Assembly: GCF_000422945.1 (NCBI RefSeq)
Contig: NZ_AUHA01000007.1
Span: 1 to 64,000 of the forward strand
Source of the DNA: Daejeonella oryzae DSM 19973
Lineage (GTDB): Bacteria; Bacteroidota; Bacteroidia; Sphingobacteriales; Sphingobacteriaceae
Length of the DNA stretch: 64,000 bases
Direction of reading: 5' to 3'
Below, in pieces: positions 1 to 7,977 of this stretch (position 1 is the stretch's first letter; each line of letters begins with the position of its first letter). The position numbers and the translations under genes are program-made. The notes under the pieces were generated by a model, which saw only the letters and a program-made list of their open reading frames with translations, made no database searches and was not told the DNA's origin.

Positions 1-153
1 CATTTCCTTATAAAGAAATATAGTCTTTCTGAAGAAAAAGCATTTGGACTTGATACCAGTAATGTAGTAGTTGAAAAATTTCCACTTATCGTATCACCTG
101 TTCCTGAATTAAATCTTATCAGGGTTAATAAACCAAATAGAATTCGAAATTAA
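1..153 (+). CDS. C-terminal end of an unknown protein (partial)
   Basis: An open frame enters from the left edge and stops at TAA 151-153, giving the last 50 residues of a protein whose start lies outside the window. The tail is mixed charged and hydrophobic, with a LDTSNVVVEKFPLIV stretch that looks like the end of a folded domain, and a basic C-terminus. I do not recognise the family. It could also be a remnant, because the adjacent 230-601 region is a decayed gene. Confidence 0.4.
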   Translation, partial: HFLIKKYSLSEEKAFGLDTSNVVVEKFPLIVSPVPELNLIRVNKPNRIRN

Positions 154-229
154 TAAGCACAGGAATGTAGAAGATAGTTTGTTAGGGGTTCTTTATAGAA
201 GACCGGCCATATATTGTTTTAAATGATGG

Positions 230-601
230 CCATTTTTAAATGGAAGAACAATTAGGTGCTACCTTAAATCTTCAAAATCAGGGGTAATTTTTGGCGAAAC
301 AACAGCAGGATTCAACTCTTATCTTTGCTAATTATTCTATTTTGATTCCCGTCTTTTAAAGACTCCTGAAATTCTTTTAGAAGGTTATTTTTGTTGCATC
401 TCATCCTGGAGATTACTTTTCTGTTTAATTTATCCACCAGATCCGGATAACAATGTCCTGAATGGCTTTAGAAGTTTAGTTTGTTCATCCCCTGGCCTTC
501 ATGCAGTAAGTGCTTTTATACCTTACGTCAATGGTTTTCTGAATGCTTTTGGTAACTTCCAGCAGGGTAAATATTTTTTTGTCGGCGAGGAATTCGGGCA
601 T
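230..601 (-). pseudogene. xseA: xseA fragment (exodeoxyribonuclease VII large subunit), decayed
   Basis: Read on the minus strand from ATG 601-599, the translation begins MPEFLADKKIFTLLEVTKSI, typical of the N-terminal OB-fold of Bacteroidetes XseA. A 2-base excess near position 490 breaks the frame. The next frame then gives MNKLNF, a stop where Tyr is expected, and SHSGHCYPDLVDK, which matches the conserved KAEMNKLNFY.HSGHCYP.LV.K region. Further fragments such as KVISRMR and ESLKDG follow before the similarity fades near 230. At least one frameshift and several stops make it non-functional. XseA is the nuclease subunit of ExoVII; an intact copy is presumably elsewhere. The rest of 154-757 holds no gene I can support. 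Confidence 0.75.
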
Positions 602-757
602 TTGAAAATGAATTGTTATTTGTGAAGTTAGGTTTTCAGCAATATAATAGAAAAAGGAGGTTTAAGGACCGGGAAAGCAGATTTTGTTTCCGTAGTTATT
701 TTCAAGTATCCTCGTTGCAAATGAGAACAGTAGGAGTTGACAGATACGCTCCAGGTA

Positions 758-1927
758 TTAGACCAATTTAACTAGTATACCAATTATAGCAGCAATTGCA
801 ATTATTGCTGGTTCTTGAATTTTCTTTAAATATATGAGTGCCAGTACACTGCATAAAGCAATGATTGCACTAGGAACATCTACAATAGACCGCATACCGA
901 TTACAATAGCGGCTCCGGTTAATGCACCTATCACCGAAGCTGTGATTCCGTCGACGAAAGCTTTTATGGCTGGGTTCTTTGCGATTTTCTTAAATGATGG
1001 AGCCAGCACCACGGTGAATAAATAGCAAGGTAAGAAGACCGCAAGAGCGGCAACGAAAGCGCCGGGGAACCCGGCAACGAGGTAACCTATAAAACCGACA
1101 GTGATCACGACAGGGCCTGGGGTCACCATGGCTACAGCAACTGCATCAAGAAATTGGTTCTCGGTTAGCCATCCGAATTCTTTGACTACCCCTCCATGAA
1201 GAAACGGTACAATTGCTAAACCACTCCCAAATACAAAGGCACCTGCTTTGGTGAAGAATATAGCGATATCCCAAAGCTTATCATCTGCAAATTGCCAAAA
1301 GCCCGTTCCCACCAGGAATACCGAAGGAACCAGGGGTGACGGTTTTTTCGTCCAGGCAGGTGGTGCTTTGATAAACATATAAACCAGGCCGGAAGCCAGG
1401 AAGAGCAGCACATCTTCACGTTCGGTAACTATCGTGATAATGACTCCGGAGATATAAAGTAACCAAAGGATCCACTTAGAGCGGATAGCCGCAAGTTCGA
1501 ATTTACTGATGGATTTAATGGTGAGCTTATAGGCGCTCATGGCAATAATGCCGATCACCGCCGCACCTACTCCGTAAAAAACGGCCTGGATCCAGGCAAG
1601 ACCGCTGTATAGCCGGTAAGCCATTCCTAATAAGACCACCATGATGAATGATGGGATAACGAAGGCAAAACCTGTTAAAGTAGCACCCAACAGACCATAA
1701 TGTACAAAGCCCATATATATGCCGAGTTGAGCTGCAAGCGGACCCGGGGCAAGCTGTGCAAGCGCCAAACCTTCCCTGTATTCCTCCTCACTTATCCATT
1801 GCTTGTTTTCAACAAGGTCACGGTGCATATATCCAACTAAAGCGACCGGACCTCCAAAGCCCCATGTGCCAAGTTTGAGGAAGTATAGACTAAGATCATA
1901 AAGCGAATATTTAAGAGGCTCTTTCAT
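758..1927 (-). CDS. chrA: Chromate transporter, ChrA (CHR) family, two-domain form
   Basis: Inner-membrane protein of 389 residues, the usual size of long-chain (two-domain) CHR proteins, which export chromate from the cytoplasm. The N-terminal half carries KLGTWGFGGPVALVGYMHRD and LAQLAPGPLAAQLGIYMG. The C-terminal half repeats the pattern with FVFGSGLAIVPFLHGGVV and AVAMVTPGPVVITVGFIGY. These are the paired GFGGP and PGP motifs of the family. About ten hydrophobic segments are visible. It starts at ATG 1927-1925 and is transcribed away from the TonB receptor gene across a 514 bp spacer containing two operator-like sites. The family assignment is firm; chromate as the physiological substrate is inferred, since sulfate-related anions are possible given the neighbouring sulfite-exporter family gene. 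Confidence 0.92.
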   Translation of the reverse strand: MKEPLKYSLYDLSLYFLKLGTWGFGGPVALVGYMHRDLVENKQWISEEEYREGLALAQLAPGPLAAQLGIYMGFVHYGLLGATLTGFAFVIPSFIMVVLLGMAYRLYSGLAWIQAVFYGVGAAVIGIIAMSAYKLTIKSISKFELAAIRSKWILWLLYISGVIITIVTEREDVLLFLASGLVYMFIKAPPAWTKKPSPLVPSVFLVGTGFWQFADDKLWDIAIFFTKAGAFVFGSGLAIVPFLHGGVVKEFGWLTENQFLDAVAVAMVTPGPVVITVGFIGYLVAGFPGAFVAALAVFLPCYLFTVVLAPSFKKIAKNPAIKAFVDGITASVIGALTGAAIVIGMRSIVDVPSAIIALCSVLALIYLKKIQEPAIIAIAAIIGILVKLV

Positions 1928-2119
1928 TACTTATAGTTAGCGGAAATTGATATTCACTTTTTCTTACAGTGCACTTTTCTTCCGGATCGATAAATCTTGG
2001 ATAAACCATGGGCAGGCAAGAGGGATAATAATAGGGGAGTTAGCGTGCCATTCCATTTCCTATTCCTCTACTTCTACCAATTGTTTTCCTCCTTAAACTT
2101 AGTAATAATTAGTAATGTA

Positions 2120-2137
2120 GTCTACTAAATCTATAGA
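2120..2137. promoter_or_regulatory. Operator-like site, degenerate copy
   Basis: GTCTACTAAATC followed by TATAGA lies in the chrA/TonB-receptor spacer. The first 12 bases are identical to the start of the perfect palindrome at 2296-2314, so this is probably a second, weaker site for the same regulator. Confidence 0.45.
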
Positions 2138-2295
2138 TTATAGAATAATTAAGCTGAAATAGTTAGTTTAAGAGACTTGTAGCTGATCGAGATCTTGTTG
2201 AATTCACTTCCAAAATACAGCTTTATACTACAAAATTGCGGTATTTAAAGAATATTAAACCTTTTTTGGCTATTTGAAAATGTTGTCTTATAATT

Positions 2296-2314
2296 GTCTA
2301 CTAAATCAGTAGAC
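2296..2314. promoter_or_regulatory. Palindromic operator candidate upstream of the TonB receptor
   Basis: GTCTACTAAATCAGTAGAC is an inverted repeat of two perfect 7-base arms (GTCTACT/AGTAGAC) around AAATC, 127 bp upstream of the receptor start. Dimeric winged-helix regulators of the Rrf2 class bind sites of this size. The Rrf2 gene at 6543 closes this gene group and is the obvious candidate; the pairing is inference. Confidence 0.55.
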
Positions 2315-2441
2315 TTTATTGTATGTACAGAAATTTACTTTTACTTTTCAACGGATCCGGCTTCTTCGGAGATAGTTTGTGTTGGTGATCGGGTATTCAG
2401 CAAGCATCCATCAATCACTCAAACACTAGCTATTAACAAAT

Positions 2442-5426
2442 ATGTCAAATCTATCAACTGCCAAAATCCAGGGAGTATTTCGCTCCATTCAAATCGTTCT
2501 CAGTTCAATCATTTTAATCATCGTACCGCAGTATGCGCTCGCCCAGGGGAATAACTTTATTGTGATTTCAGGTACAATCATCGAGGATGTGAGCAAATCG
2601 CCGATCCCCGGTGTTAGTGTCTCCGTTAAAAATACGGTCAACGGTTCATCTACAAACAACGACGGCACATTCAATCTTAAAACGAAAGCCACCTTCCCGC
2701 TCACCCTGGTGGTTTCAAGCCTGGGATTTCAAACCCAGGAGTTTGAAGTTAAGGGCGCGGATTCCCGGTTGAATATTGCTTTGATCACACAGACCCAGTT
2801 AGGCCAGGAAGTGGTTGTGACTGCTTCCAGAGTAGAAGAAAGTATTCTTAAATCTCCCGTCGCCATAGAGAAACTCGATATCAAAGCGATTCGGGAATCG
2901 CCGGCGCCGAGTTTCTATGACGCCCTGGAAAATGTAAAGGGCGTACAGATGACCACCTCAAGCATCACATTTAAGGTGCCTAATACCCGAGGGTTCAACA
3001 TTCCCAATAATTTTCGCTTTGTTCAGCTGGTTGACGGCGTGGATATGCAGGCCGGCACTTTAGGTGTTCCGCTCGGAAATTCTATTGGCCCAACTGAACT
3101 CGATATCGCAAGCGTAGAGGTTACCCCCGGCGCTGCATCGGCTCTTTATGGCATGAATGCTATCAACGGAATGGCGAATCTCTTAACTAAAAGCCCTTTT
3201 TACTACCACGGTTTGAGCCTCTATCAAAAAACCGGACTTAATCAAAGCAACAGCGACGGAAATGAATTAAGTATTCTAACCGAAACGGCTCTGAGATATG
3301 CTAAAGCATTCGATAACAGGTTTGCCTTCAAAGTTAATCTGAGTTATTTAAGAGGGACCGACTGGGTTTCGGACACCCGAATAAACCAGAACCCCAATGG
3401 TCTGAACACCGCCAATCCGGGTTTTCCGGAATTAGCTGCTGACTTCGACAATCCGGCTTATGACGCATGGAACAAATACGGCGATGACGGAGGAAGTAAT
3501 GCGGTTACTATTAGCGGCTTAAGTATTCCGGGGCGAACAGGTAATCAAAGTATCATCGTCAGACGAACGGGTTACTATGAAAAAGACCTGGTGAAGCCCT
3601 CGGTGGATAATTTGAAATTCGATGCTTCGCTGCATTACCGCTTAACAGAGAATGCTGAACTGTCTTACGGATACCGGACAGGCAGGATGGACGGTGTTTT
3701 TCAGCGCGGGAATAAGATCCAGCTGGACAACGTGGTCGTTCAGAATCATAAACTGGAGCTAAAGGGCGCTGATTACTTTATACGAGGCTACGCTTCTATT
3801 GAGAACACTGGTGATTCTTACAACCTAAAGCCCCTGGTCGATAACCTGGACATTACCAGCGGGGGCATTAATTCGGTTTGGGGGGCTAAATATAAAATGT
3901 CGCTGCAAAACTCTTTAAATGCAAACGTTCCCTTGGCTGAGGCATTAAGAACAGCCAGGGCGGCAGCTGATGCCGGCAGGGCAGAACCGGGAACGCCTTA
4001 TTTCGAAGAATTGAAGAATACTATTGTAAAGATCAATAACTGGGATCATGATGCAGTATTGCCCGGAACAGGAGCAACTACGACCGGAGGCGCCTGGTTA
4101 ACTCAAAAAAGCCGGACCTACCATACCGATGCGCAATGGAACCTGTCAAGCAAGATCAAAGTTTTTGATCTGCTGGTTGGCGCTGATGCCCGCATTTATG
4201 AAGTGATTCCGGATGGAAATAACTTTGTGGATTTTAGCAGGCCTGTAGCTGACCGGAATAAACCACTTGCGGATGGCAGTTTTGGCGATCATGTTTATTA
4301 TAAGAAGTTTGGCGGATTCGCCCAGGTAACTAAAACCTTTTTCGCGGAGAAACTTAAGCTTTATGGCTCTTTAAGACTGGATTATAATCCGGAGTTTGAT
4401 GCAAAGCTTAATCCCCGTATTGCGGCCGTATACACTTTAGCTGAGCGGCATAATTTCAGGGTATCTTTTCAAAACGGCTTCCGTTTCCCGGCTATATTCG
4501 AGGCGATCTCCTTTGTTAATAACGGCAATATCAGGCGGGTAGGTGGTTTATCTTACATAAACGAAGGGCTGAATTACCTCGATAATTCCTATACGCTAGC
4601 CTCCATAAACACCTTTAATGCTGCGGTAAACAAAGACCTGACCACCGGATTGCCGGCGAATGAAGCGGCTTTAAAAAACCGGAATCTTCTGGAAATAACA
4701 AGTCTGGGTGAAACTCGTCCGGAGCGGATAAATTCGTTTGAAGCGGGCTATAAGAGCATACTCCTTGATAATAAGCTGGTGGTGGATATAGACGCTTACA
4801 TTAATCAGTATGAGGGGTTTTTGGGGCAGGTGGAGGTATCGGTGCCTTACAAGGCGGGTAGTGGGCGGCCACTTAGCCAGGTCACCGTAGGGTCTGATGA
4901 GGCAGTAATAGCCATGCTGGCGGCTAATCGCAGTGCTCAACAAACCCGCTACCGGGTATATACCAATGCAAAAAATACGTATAACAACTTTGGATCTTCA
5001 CTGGGCCTTACGTATAATTTCTATCAGAAATACACCCTCGCGGGTAGTCTGAGCTACAATGATATCTCAGAAAATAAGCAGAGTGACTATTTTGTTACAG
5101 GATTCAATACGCCGAATCTTGCGACAAATCTCTCTTTCGGTAACCGTGAGATCGTCAAGAACGTCGGGTTTAATATCGTCTGGAAATGGCAGGATTCCTT
5201 TCAATGGGAAAGCCCTTTGGTCAACGGTGCGGTACCTTCATTCAATACATTCGATGCGCAGGTTAGCTATCGTTTTACTCAGGCAAAGGCAATCGTCAAA
5301 GCAGGAGGTACTAACATTTTTAACAGGAAGTACTTTCAATATGCGGGCGGACCCACGTTAGGCGGTCTTTACTATATAGCCCTGACGTTTGACGGATTGT
5401 TGAAGCAAAATTCAGTGAACAAATAG
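2442..5426 (+). CDS. TonB-dependent outer-membrane receptor with CarboxypepD_reg-like domain
   Basis: A 994-residue outer-membrane importer. Residues 1-34 form a signal peptide ending at ALAQG. Residues about 40-125 are a carboxypeptidase-regulatory-like beta sandwich (SGTIIEDVSKSPIPGVSVSV, NNDGTFNL). The plug spans about 130-250 (SPVAIEKLDIKAIRESPAPS; VEVTPGAASALYGMNAING), and the remainder is a 22-strand-type barrel ending in an aromatic-rich C-terminus. There is no SusD partner downstream, so it is not a classical polysaccharide-utilisation pair. It is followed after 34 bp by a TauE/SafE exporter gene and then an Rrf2 regulator, suggesting uptake of a sulfur compound or metal ligand; the substrate is unknown. 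Upstream lie two operator-like sites. The start chosen is the first ATG giving a complete signal peptide. Confidence 0.93.
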   Translation: MSNLSTAKIQGVFRSIQIVLSSIILIIVPQYALAQGNNFIVISGTIIEDVSKSPIPGVSVSVKNTVNGSSTNNDGTFNLKTKATFPLTLVVSSLGFQTQEFEVKGADSRLNIALITQTQLGQEVVVTASRVEESILKSPVAIEKLDIKAIRESPAPSFYDALENVKGVQMTTSSITFKVPNTRGFNIPNNFRFVQLVDGVDMQAGTLGVPLGNSIGPTELDIASVEVTPGAASALYGMNAINGMANLLTKSPFYYHGLSLYQKTGLNQSNSDGNELSILTETALRYAKAFDNRFAFKVNLSYLRGTDWVSDTRINQNPNGLNTANPGFPELAADFDNPAYDAWNKYGDDGGSNAVTISGLSIPGRTGNQSIIVRRTGYYEKDLVKPSVDNLKFDASLHYRLTENAELSYGYRTGRMDGVFQRGNKIQLDNVVVQNHKLELKGADYFIRGYASIENTGDSYNLKPLVDNLDITSGGINSVWGAKYKMSLQNSLNANVPLAEALRTARAAADAGRAEPGTPYFEELKNTIVKINNWDHDAVLPGTGATTTGGAWLTQKSRTYHTDAQWNLSSKIKVFDLLVGADARIYEVIPDGNNFVDFSRPVADRNKPLADGSFGDHVYYKKFGGFAQVTKTFFAEKLKLYGSLRLDYNPEFDAKLNPRIAAVYTLAERHNFRVSFQNGFRFPAIFEAISFVNNGNIRRVGGLSYINEGLNYLDNSYTLASINTFNAAVNKDLTTGLPANEAALKNRNLLEITSLGETRPERINSFEAGYKSILLDNKLVVDIDAYINQYEGFLGQVEVSVPYKAGSGRPLSQVTVGSDEAVIAMLAANRSAQQTRYRVYTNAKNTYNNFGSSLGLTYNFYQKYTLAGSLSYNDISENKQSDYFVTGFNTPNLATNLSFGNREIVKNVGFNIVWKWQDSFQWESPLVNGAVPSFNTFDAQVSYRFTQAKAIVKAGGTNIFNRKYFQYAGGPTLGGLYYIALTFDGLLKQNSVNK

Positions 5427-5460
5427 CTTGCCTTAGAAAGAATTCTCAAAAAAACAGCAC

Positions 5461-6395
5461 ATGACATTCAGCAAAGCAGAACATACGGTTGCCAGGGTTG
5501 TCCGGCAGGACGAGAAGAGATGGAAAAACATGGCATTTATGAGCCTTGCGCTGTTTTTGTTGCTAATCATCGGTGCAGCGATATTTGAACACCTGGGTGT
5601 TGACGTGGTAAAAGATTTAGCAAAAACCCATCTGGATAAGGCTTTCTTTTTCATGGTTTTAGTGGGATTCCTTGCCCAGATGGTGGATGGTGCTTTAGGA
5701 ATGGGTTATGGTGTAATCTCTACGACACTGCTATTGTCGGGGGGGCTAAACCCGGCCGTTATTTCCGGGAGTATCCATACGGCGGAAATGTTTTCCAGCG
5801 GAGCCTCCGGATTCAGCCATTACCGGTTCGGTAACGTTAACAAAAAGCTCTTTAAGACATTGCTCATTCCCGGCGTTCTGGGAGCAATTGCAGGGGCGGT
5901 GTTACTAGGCACTTTAGGAGCCAAGTATTCAGATTGGATCAGGCCGTACTGGCCGCCTATACCTTCTTCCTGGGCGTGCGGATTCTGCTCAATGCTTTTA
6001 AGAAAGAGGGTAAGCCCACAAAAGTAAAGCGGGCGGGATGGCTTGCCGGTGCCGGGGGATTTTTAGATTCTTTCGGCGGGGGAGGATGGGGACCGCTGGT
6101 TACGAGTACTTTGATATCTAAAGGTCGAAGCCCGAAGTATGTGATCGGCTCGGTCAGTTTAACTGAATTCTTTGTAACGATGGCCAGCGCCTTAACATTT
6201 TTTGTGATACTAGGCGTGAGTCATCTGGGTACCATCTTGGGCTTAATAGTCGGTGGCATTATCGCAGCACCCCTGGCTGCGGAACTGGCTGGCCGGCTGC
6301 CAGTAAAGAAGATGTTTATGGGTGTGGGAGTGATTGTTTTAGTCTCCAGCATCCGTATTATCTGGAACTCTCTTGACAAGGTGTTTTTTAGGTAA
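5461..6395 (+). pseudogene. TauE/SafE-family sulfite exporter, frameshifted
   Basis: Two overlapping frames together make one TauE/SafE permease of about 310 residues. The first, from ATG 5461, contains FLAQMVDGALGMGYGVISTTLLLSGG and GSIHTAEMFSSGASGFSHYRFGNV and runs to a stop at 6027. The second, open through 5934-6395, continues with LAAYTFFLGVRILLNAFKK, GAGGFLDSFGGGGWGPLVTS and the second half of the fold. The frame changes from 1 to 3 around 5930-5945, equivalent to one missing base near TGGATCAGGCCG. There is no slippery heptamer, so programmed slippage is unlikely; a true mutation or a sequencing error remains. If intact, the protein would export sulfite or sulfoacetate-like anions. It probably forms an operon with the receptor upstream. 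Confidence 0.85.
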
Positions 6396-6542
6396 TAAAA
6401 ATGTGTTTTCTTAATACCTGCAGATGAAAAGATATATATGATATGAAGGTTTCAATATTTTTAAGTACTATAGTAGAAGATTGTAAATCTCTTGTATAAT
6501 TTTTGTACATGCATTCCAAACCCTTTAATTCATATTGTACTC

Positions 6543-6974
6543 TTGCTAACTAAAAAAACAAAATATGCACTAAGGGCCCTAATCGTATTGGTTAAGGCGA
6601 AGGATAATAAACCCATGCTGATCTCTGAAATTGCGGCGGTTGGATATTTGCCTAAAAGATTTCTGGAGGGAATACTTTTAGAGATGAAAAGAAAACAACT
6701 TCTTGGAAGTAAAATGGGTGCGGGCGGAGGCTATTATCTTTTGCAACCGCCTTCAGAGATTATGGTCAGTACTGTCATCAGGATTCTGGAAGGTCCGATA
6801 GCTTTACTTCCCTGTGTAAGCATAAATTTCTACAAGCGCTGTGAAGAATGCCAAAACGAGCGAACCTGCAGTATTCGCGAAATGATGGAAAAGGTAAGGG
6901 ATGCAACTCTTAAAATCATGGGAACCACCAGTATTGCCGACCTTGCAATAAGGGAAAGGGAATTGACCCTATAA
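6543..6974 (+). CDS. Rrf2-family transcriptional regulator
   Basis: A 143-residue winged-helix regulator. It starts best at TTG 6543 (LTKKTKYALRALIVL), where family members normally begin; an upstream TTG at 6492 would add an atypical 17-residue leader. The helix-turn-helix is followed by the Rrf2 wing motif GSKMGAGGGYYL (about residues 55-66). The effector region has Cys residues in the order LPC, RCEEC and TC, which could hold an Fe-S cluster as in IscR/NsrR, or sense cysteine metabolites as in CymR. It lies about 150 bp after the TauE/SafE gene. Its likely targets are the palindromes upstream of the TonB receptor; an AGTAGA half-site also lies just upstream of this gene near 6471, suggesting self-control. 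Confidence 0.85.
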   Translation: MLTKKTKYALRALIVLVKAKDNKPMLISEIAAVGYLPKRFLEGILLEMKRKQLLGSKMGAGGGYYLLQPPSEIMVSTVIRILEGPIALLPCVSINFYKRCEECQNERTCSIREMMEKVRDATLKIMGTTSIADLAIRERELTL

Positions 6975-7288
6975 ATTAGTAGATTCTTATACTTTCAGCA
7001 GTTCCTTCTTAGATCAATTTCTTTTTCAAATTATTTTGTTTAAAAATCACCTCAACTTCCTTTGAGTAGTATAAAATTTTTAGGTTGAAAGAATATCTTA
7101 AAAGGTTAAGTTATTGAAGAATCTATCATCAATGAATGTTAGAATATTAATAATCACATATCAGTTGAAAAGGAGAACGTTAAATTAAAGATGGAAATGA
7201 TCTTTTAAACCCCAAAATCAACTAATTGCAGTTAAGATCTGAAAAAGAACTTAGGAATACGGATGACCAAATCACGACCGTATTAAGT

Positions 7289-7430
7289 TGTTATCCCCGG
7301 GCTCGACCCGGAATCTCTCAGATAATGCATTCATGCATTTGACAATGGGATTTGTCATTCGGCCCGACCGGGATCCTTATTCAAAGTCCTGCACATTTGA
7401 TAGGGATTGCGGGTTCAGCCCGCAATGACA
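7289..7430. repeat. MITE/REP-like intergenic element with imperfect terminal inverted repeats
   Basis: The left arm 7289-7317 (TGTTATCCCCGGGCTCGACC...) and the reverse complement of the right arm 7403-7430 (TGTCATTGCGGGCTGAACCC...) are similar over about 28 bases. A third related GC-rich piece (CATTCGGCCCGACCGGGATC) lies inside. The whole is much more GC-rich than its surroundings. Families of such CCCGGGC-TC-GACCCGG elements are dispersed in many bacterial intergenic regions; here no transposase is encoded. Confidence 0.6.
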
Positions 7431-7787
7431 TTTAGAGCTTCAAACGGGTGGTTCTTTATCAATAATATTAGCTTCGCTGAAATTATTGGATTTTATGAAA
7501 AGGATAATCACAACGTTTTTTATTTTGGTAAGGATTTTTTTAAACGTTCAGGAATGGACAGCATCAAGTTACCCGGTAATTTCAAAAGGCGACCAATATG
7601 GCGATGTTTGAGATTCGTTTCCTATACGCTGTAATTGGTTTATTGCTGTCTTGAAAAAACATTAAAGAAAATTGAGAATAACAATTTTTTTACTAAAATG
7701 AAGAAATGGAATTTCTTAAGAAATACAGATCATTTTTTTAAAGGTGGAATTTCTAAGGTTTAAGCATATCTTACAATAGAACTTATT

Positions 7788-7925
7788 ATGAGCAATACAG
7801 TCGCGGGGATCAAAATATCCTCGTTTGCAACCAAGGACAATAAGAGGATAGTGTTGGTCCTTCCCGAAATGCTTAAAGGTACTTATGGGGATAAAGTGGA
7901 TTCGATGATGAAGATAATAATATAG
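7788..7925 (+). CDS. Possible small ORF of 45 codons
   Basis: ATG 7788 to TAG 7923-7925, 45 residues, with an alternating hydrophobic/charged core (RIVLVLPEMLKGTYGDKV). The codon use looks plausible, but there is no recognised family, no clear ribosome site, and it lies in a largely non-coding stretch. It could be the remnant of a longer gene. Confidence 0.22.
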   Translation: MSNTVAGIKISSFATKDNKRIVLVLPEMLKGTYGDKVDSMMKIII

Positions 7926-7977
7926 ATATTTGTACCCTACTTCTTAATTACATTTGAGTCCTGATTTTTAGATAGTA

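Larger units (their letters stand above)
6975..7977. other. About 1 kb stretch without a convincing gene
   Basis: AT-rich spacer between the Rrf2 gene and the Kdp response regulator. It holds a MITE-like repeat (7289-7430), a doubtful 45-codon ORF (7788-7925), and an open frame at 7495-7611 that looks like a signal-peptide start (MKRIITTFFILV) followed by an early stop, possibly the remnant of a secreted protein. No RNA gene was recognised. Confidence 0.5.

Noticed and set aside
834-1419. Plus- and minus-strand ORFs inside chrA
   Set aside because: They overlap the well-supported chrA frame and have no family features; shadows of the real gene.
2294-2554. 86-codon ORF overlapping the TonB receptor start
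   Set aside because: It covers the promoter palindrome and the signal-peptide region in another frame; composition is not protein-like.
5930-5945. Programmed -1 frameshifting in the TauE/SafE gene
   Set aside because: No X-XXY-YYZ slippery heptamer is present at the junction and no tradition of frameshifting is known for the family.
5934-6395. Second half of the TauE/SafE gene as an independent gene from TTG
   Set aside because: It is the exact continuation of the upstream frame of the same family, with no own ribosome site; better explained by a frameshift.
7407-7634. 75-codon ORF across the end of the MITE-like repeat
   Set aside because: It begins inside a repeat arm and shows no recognisable domain or ribosome site.
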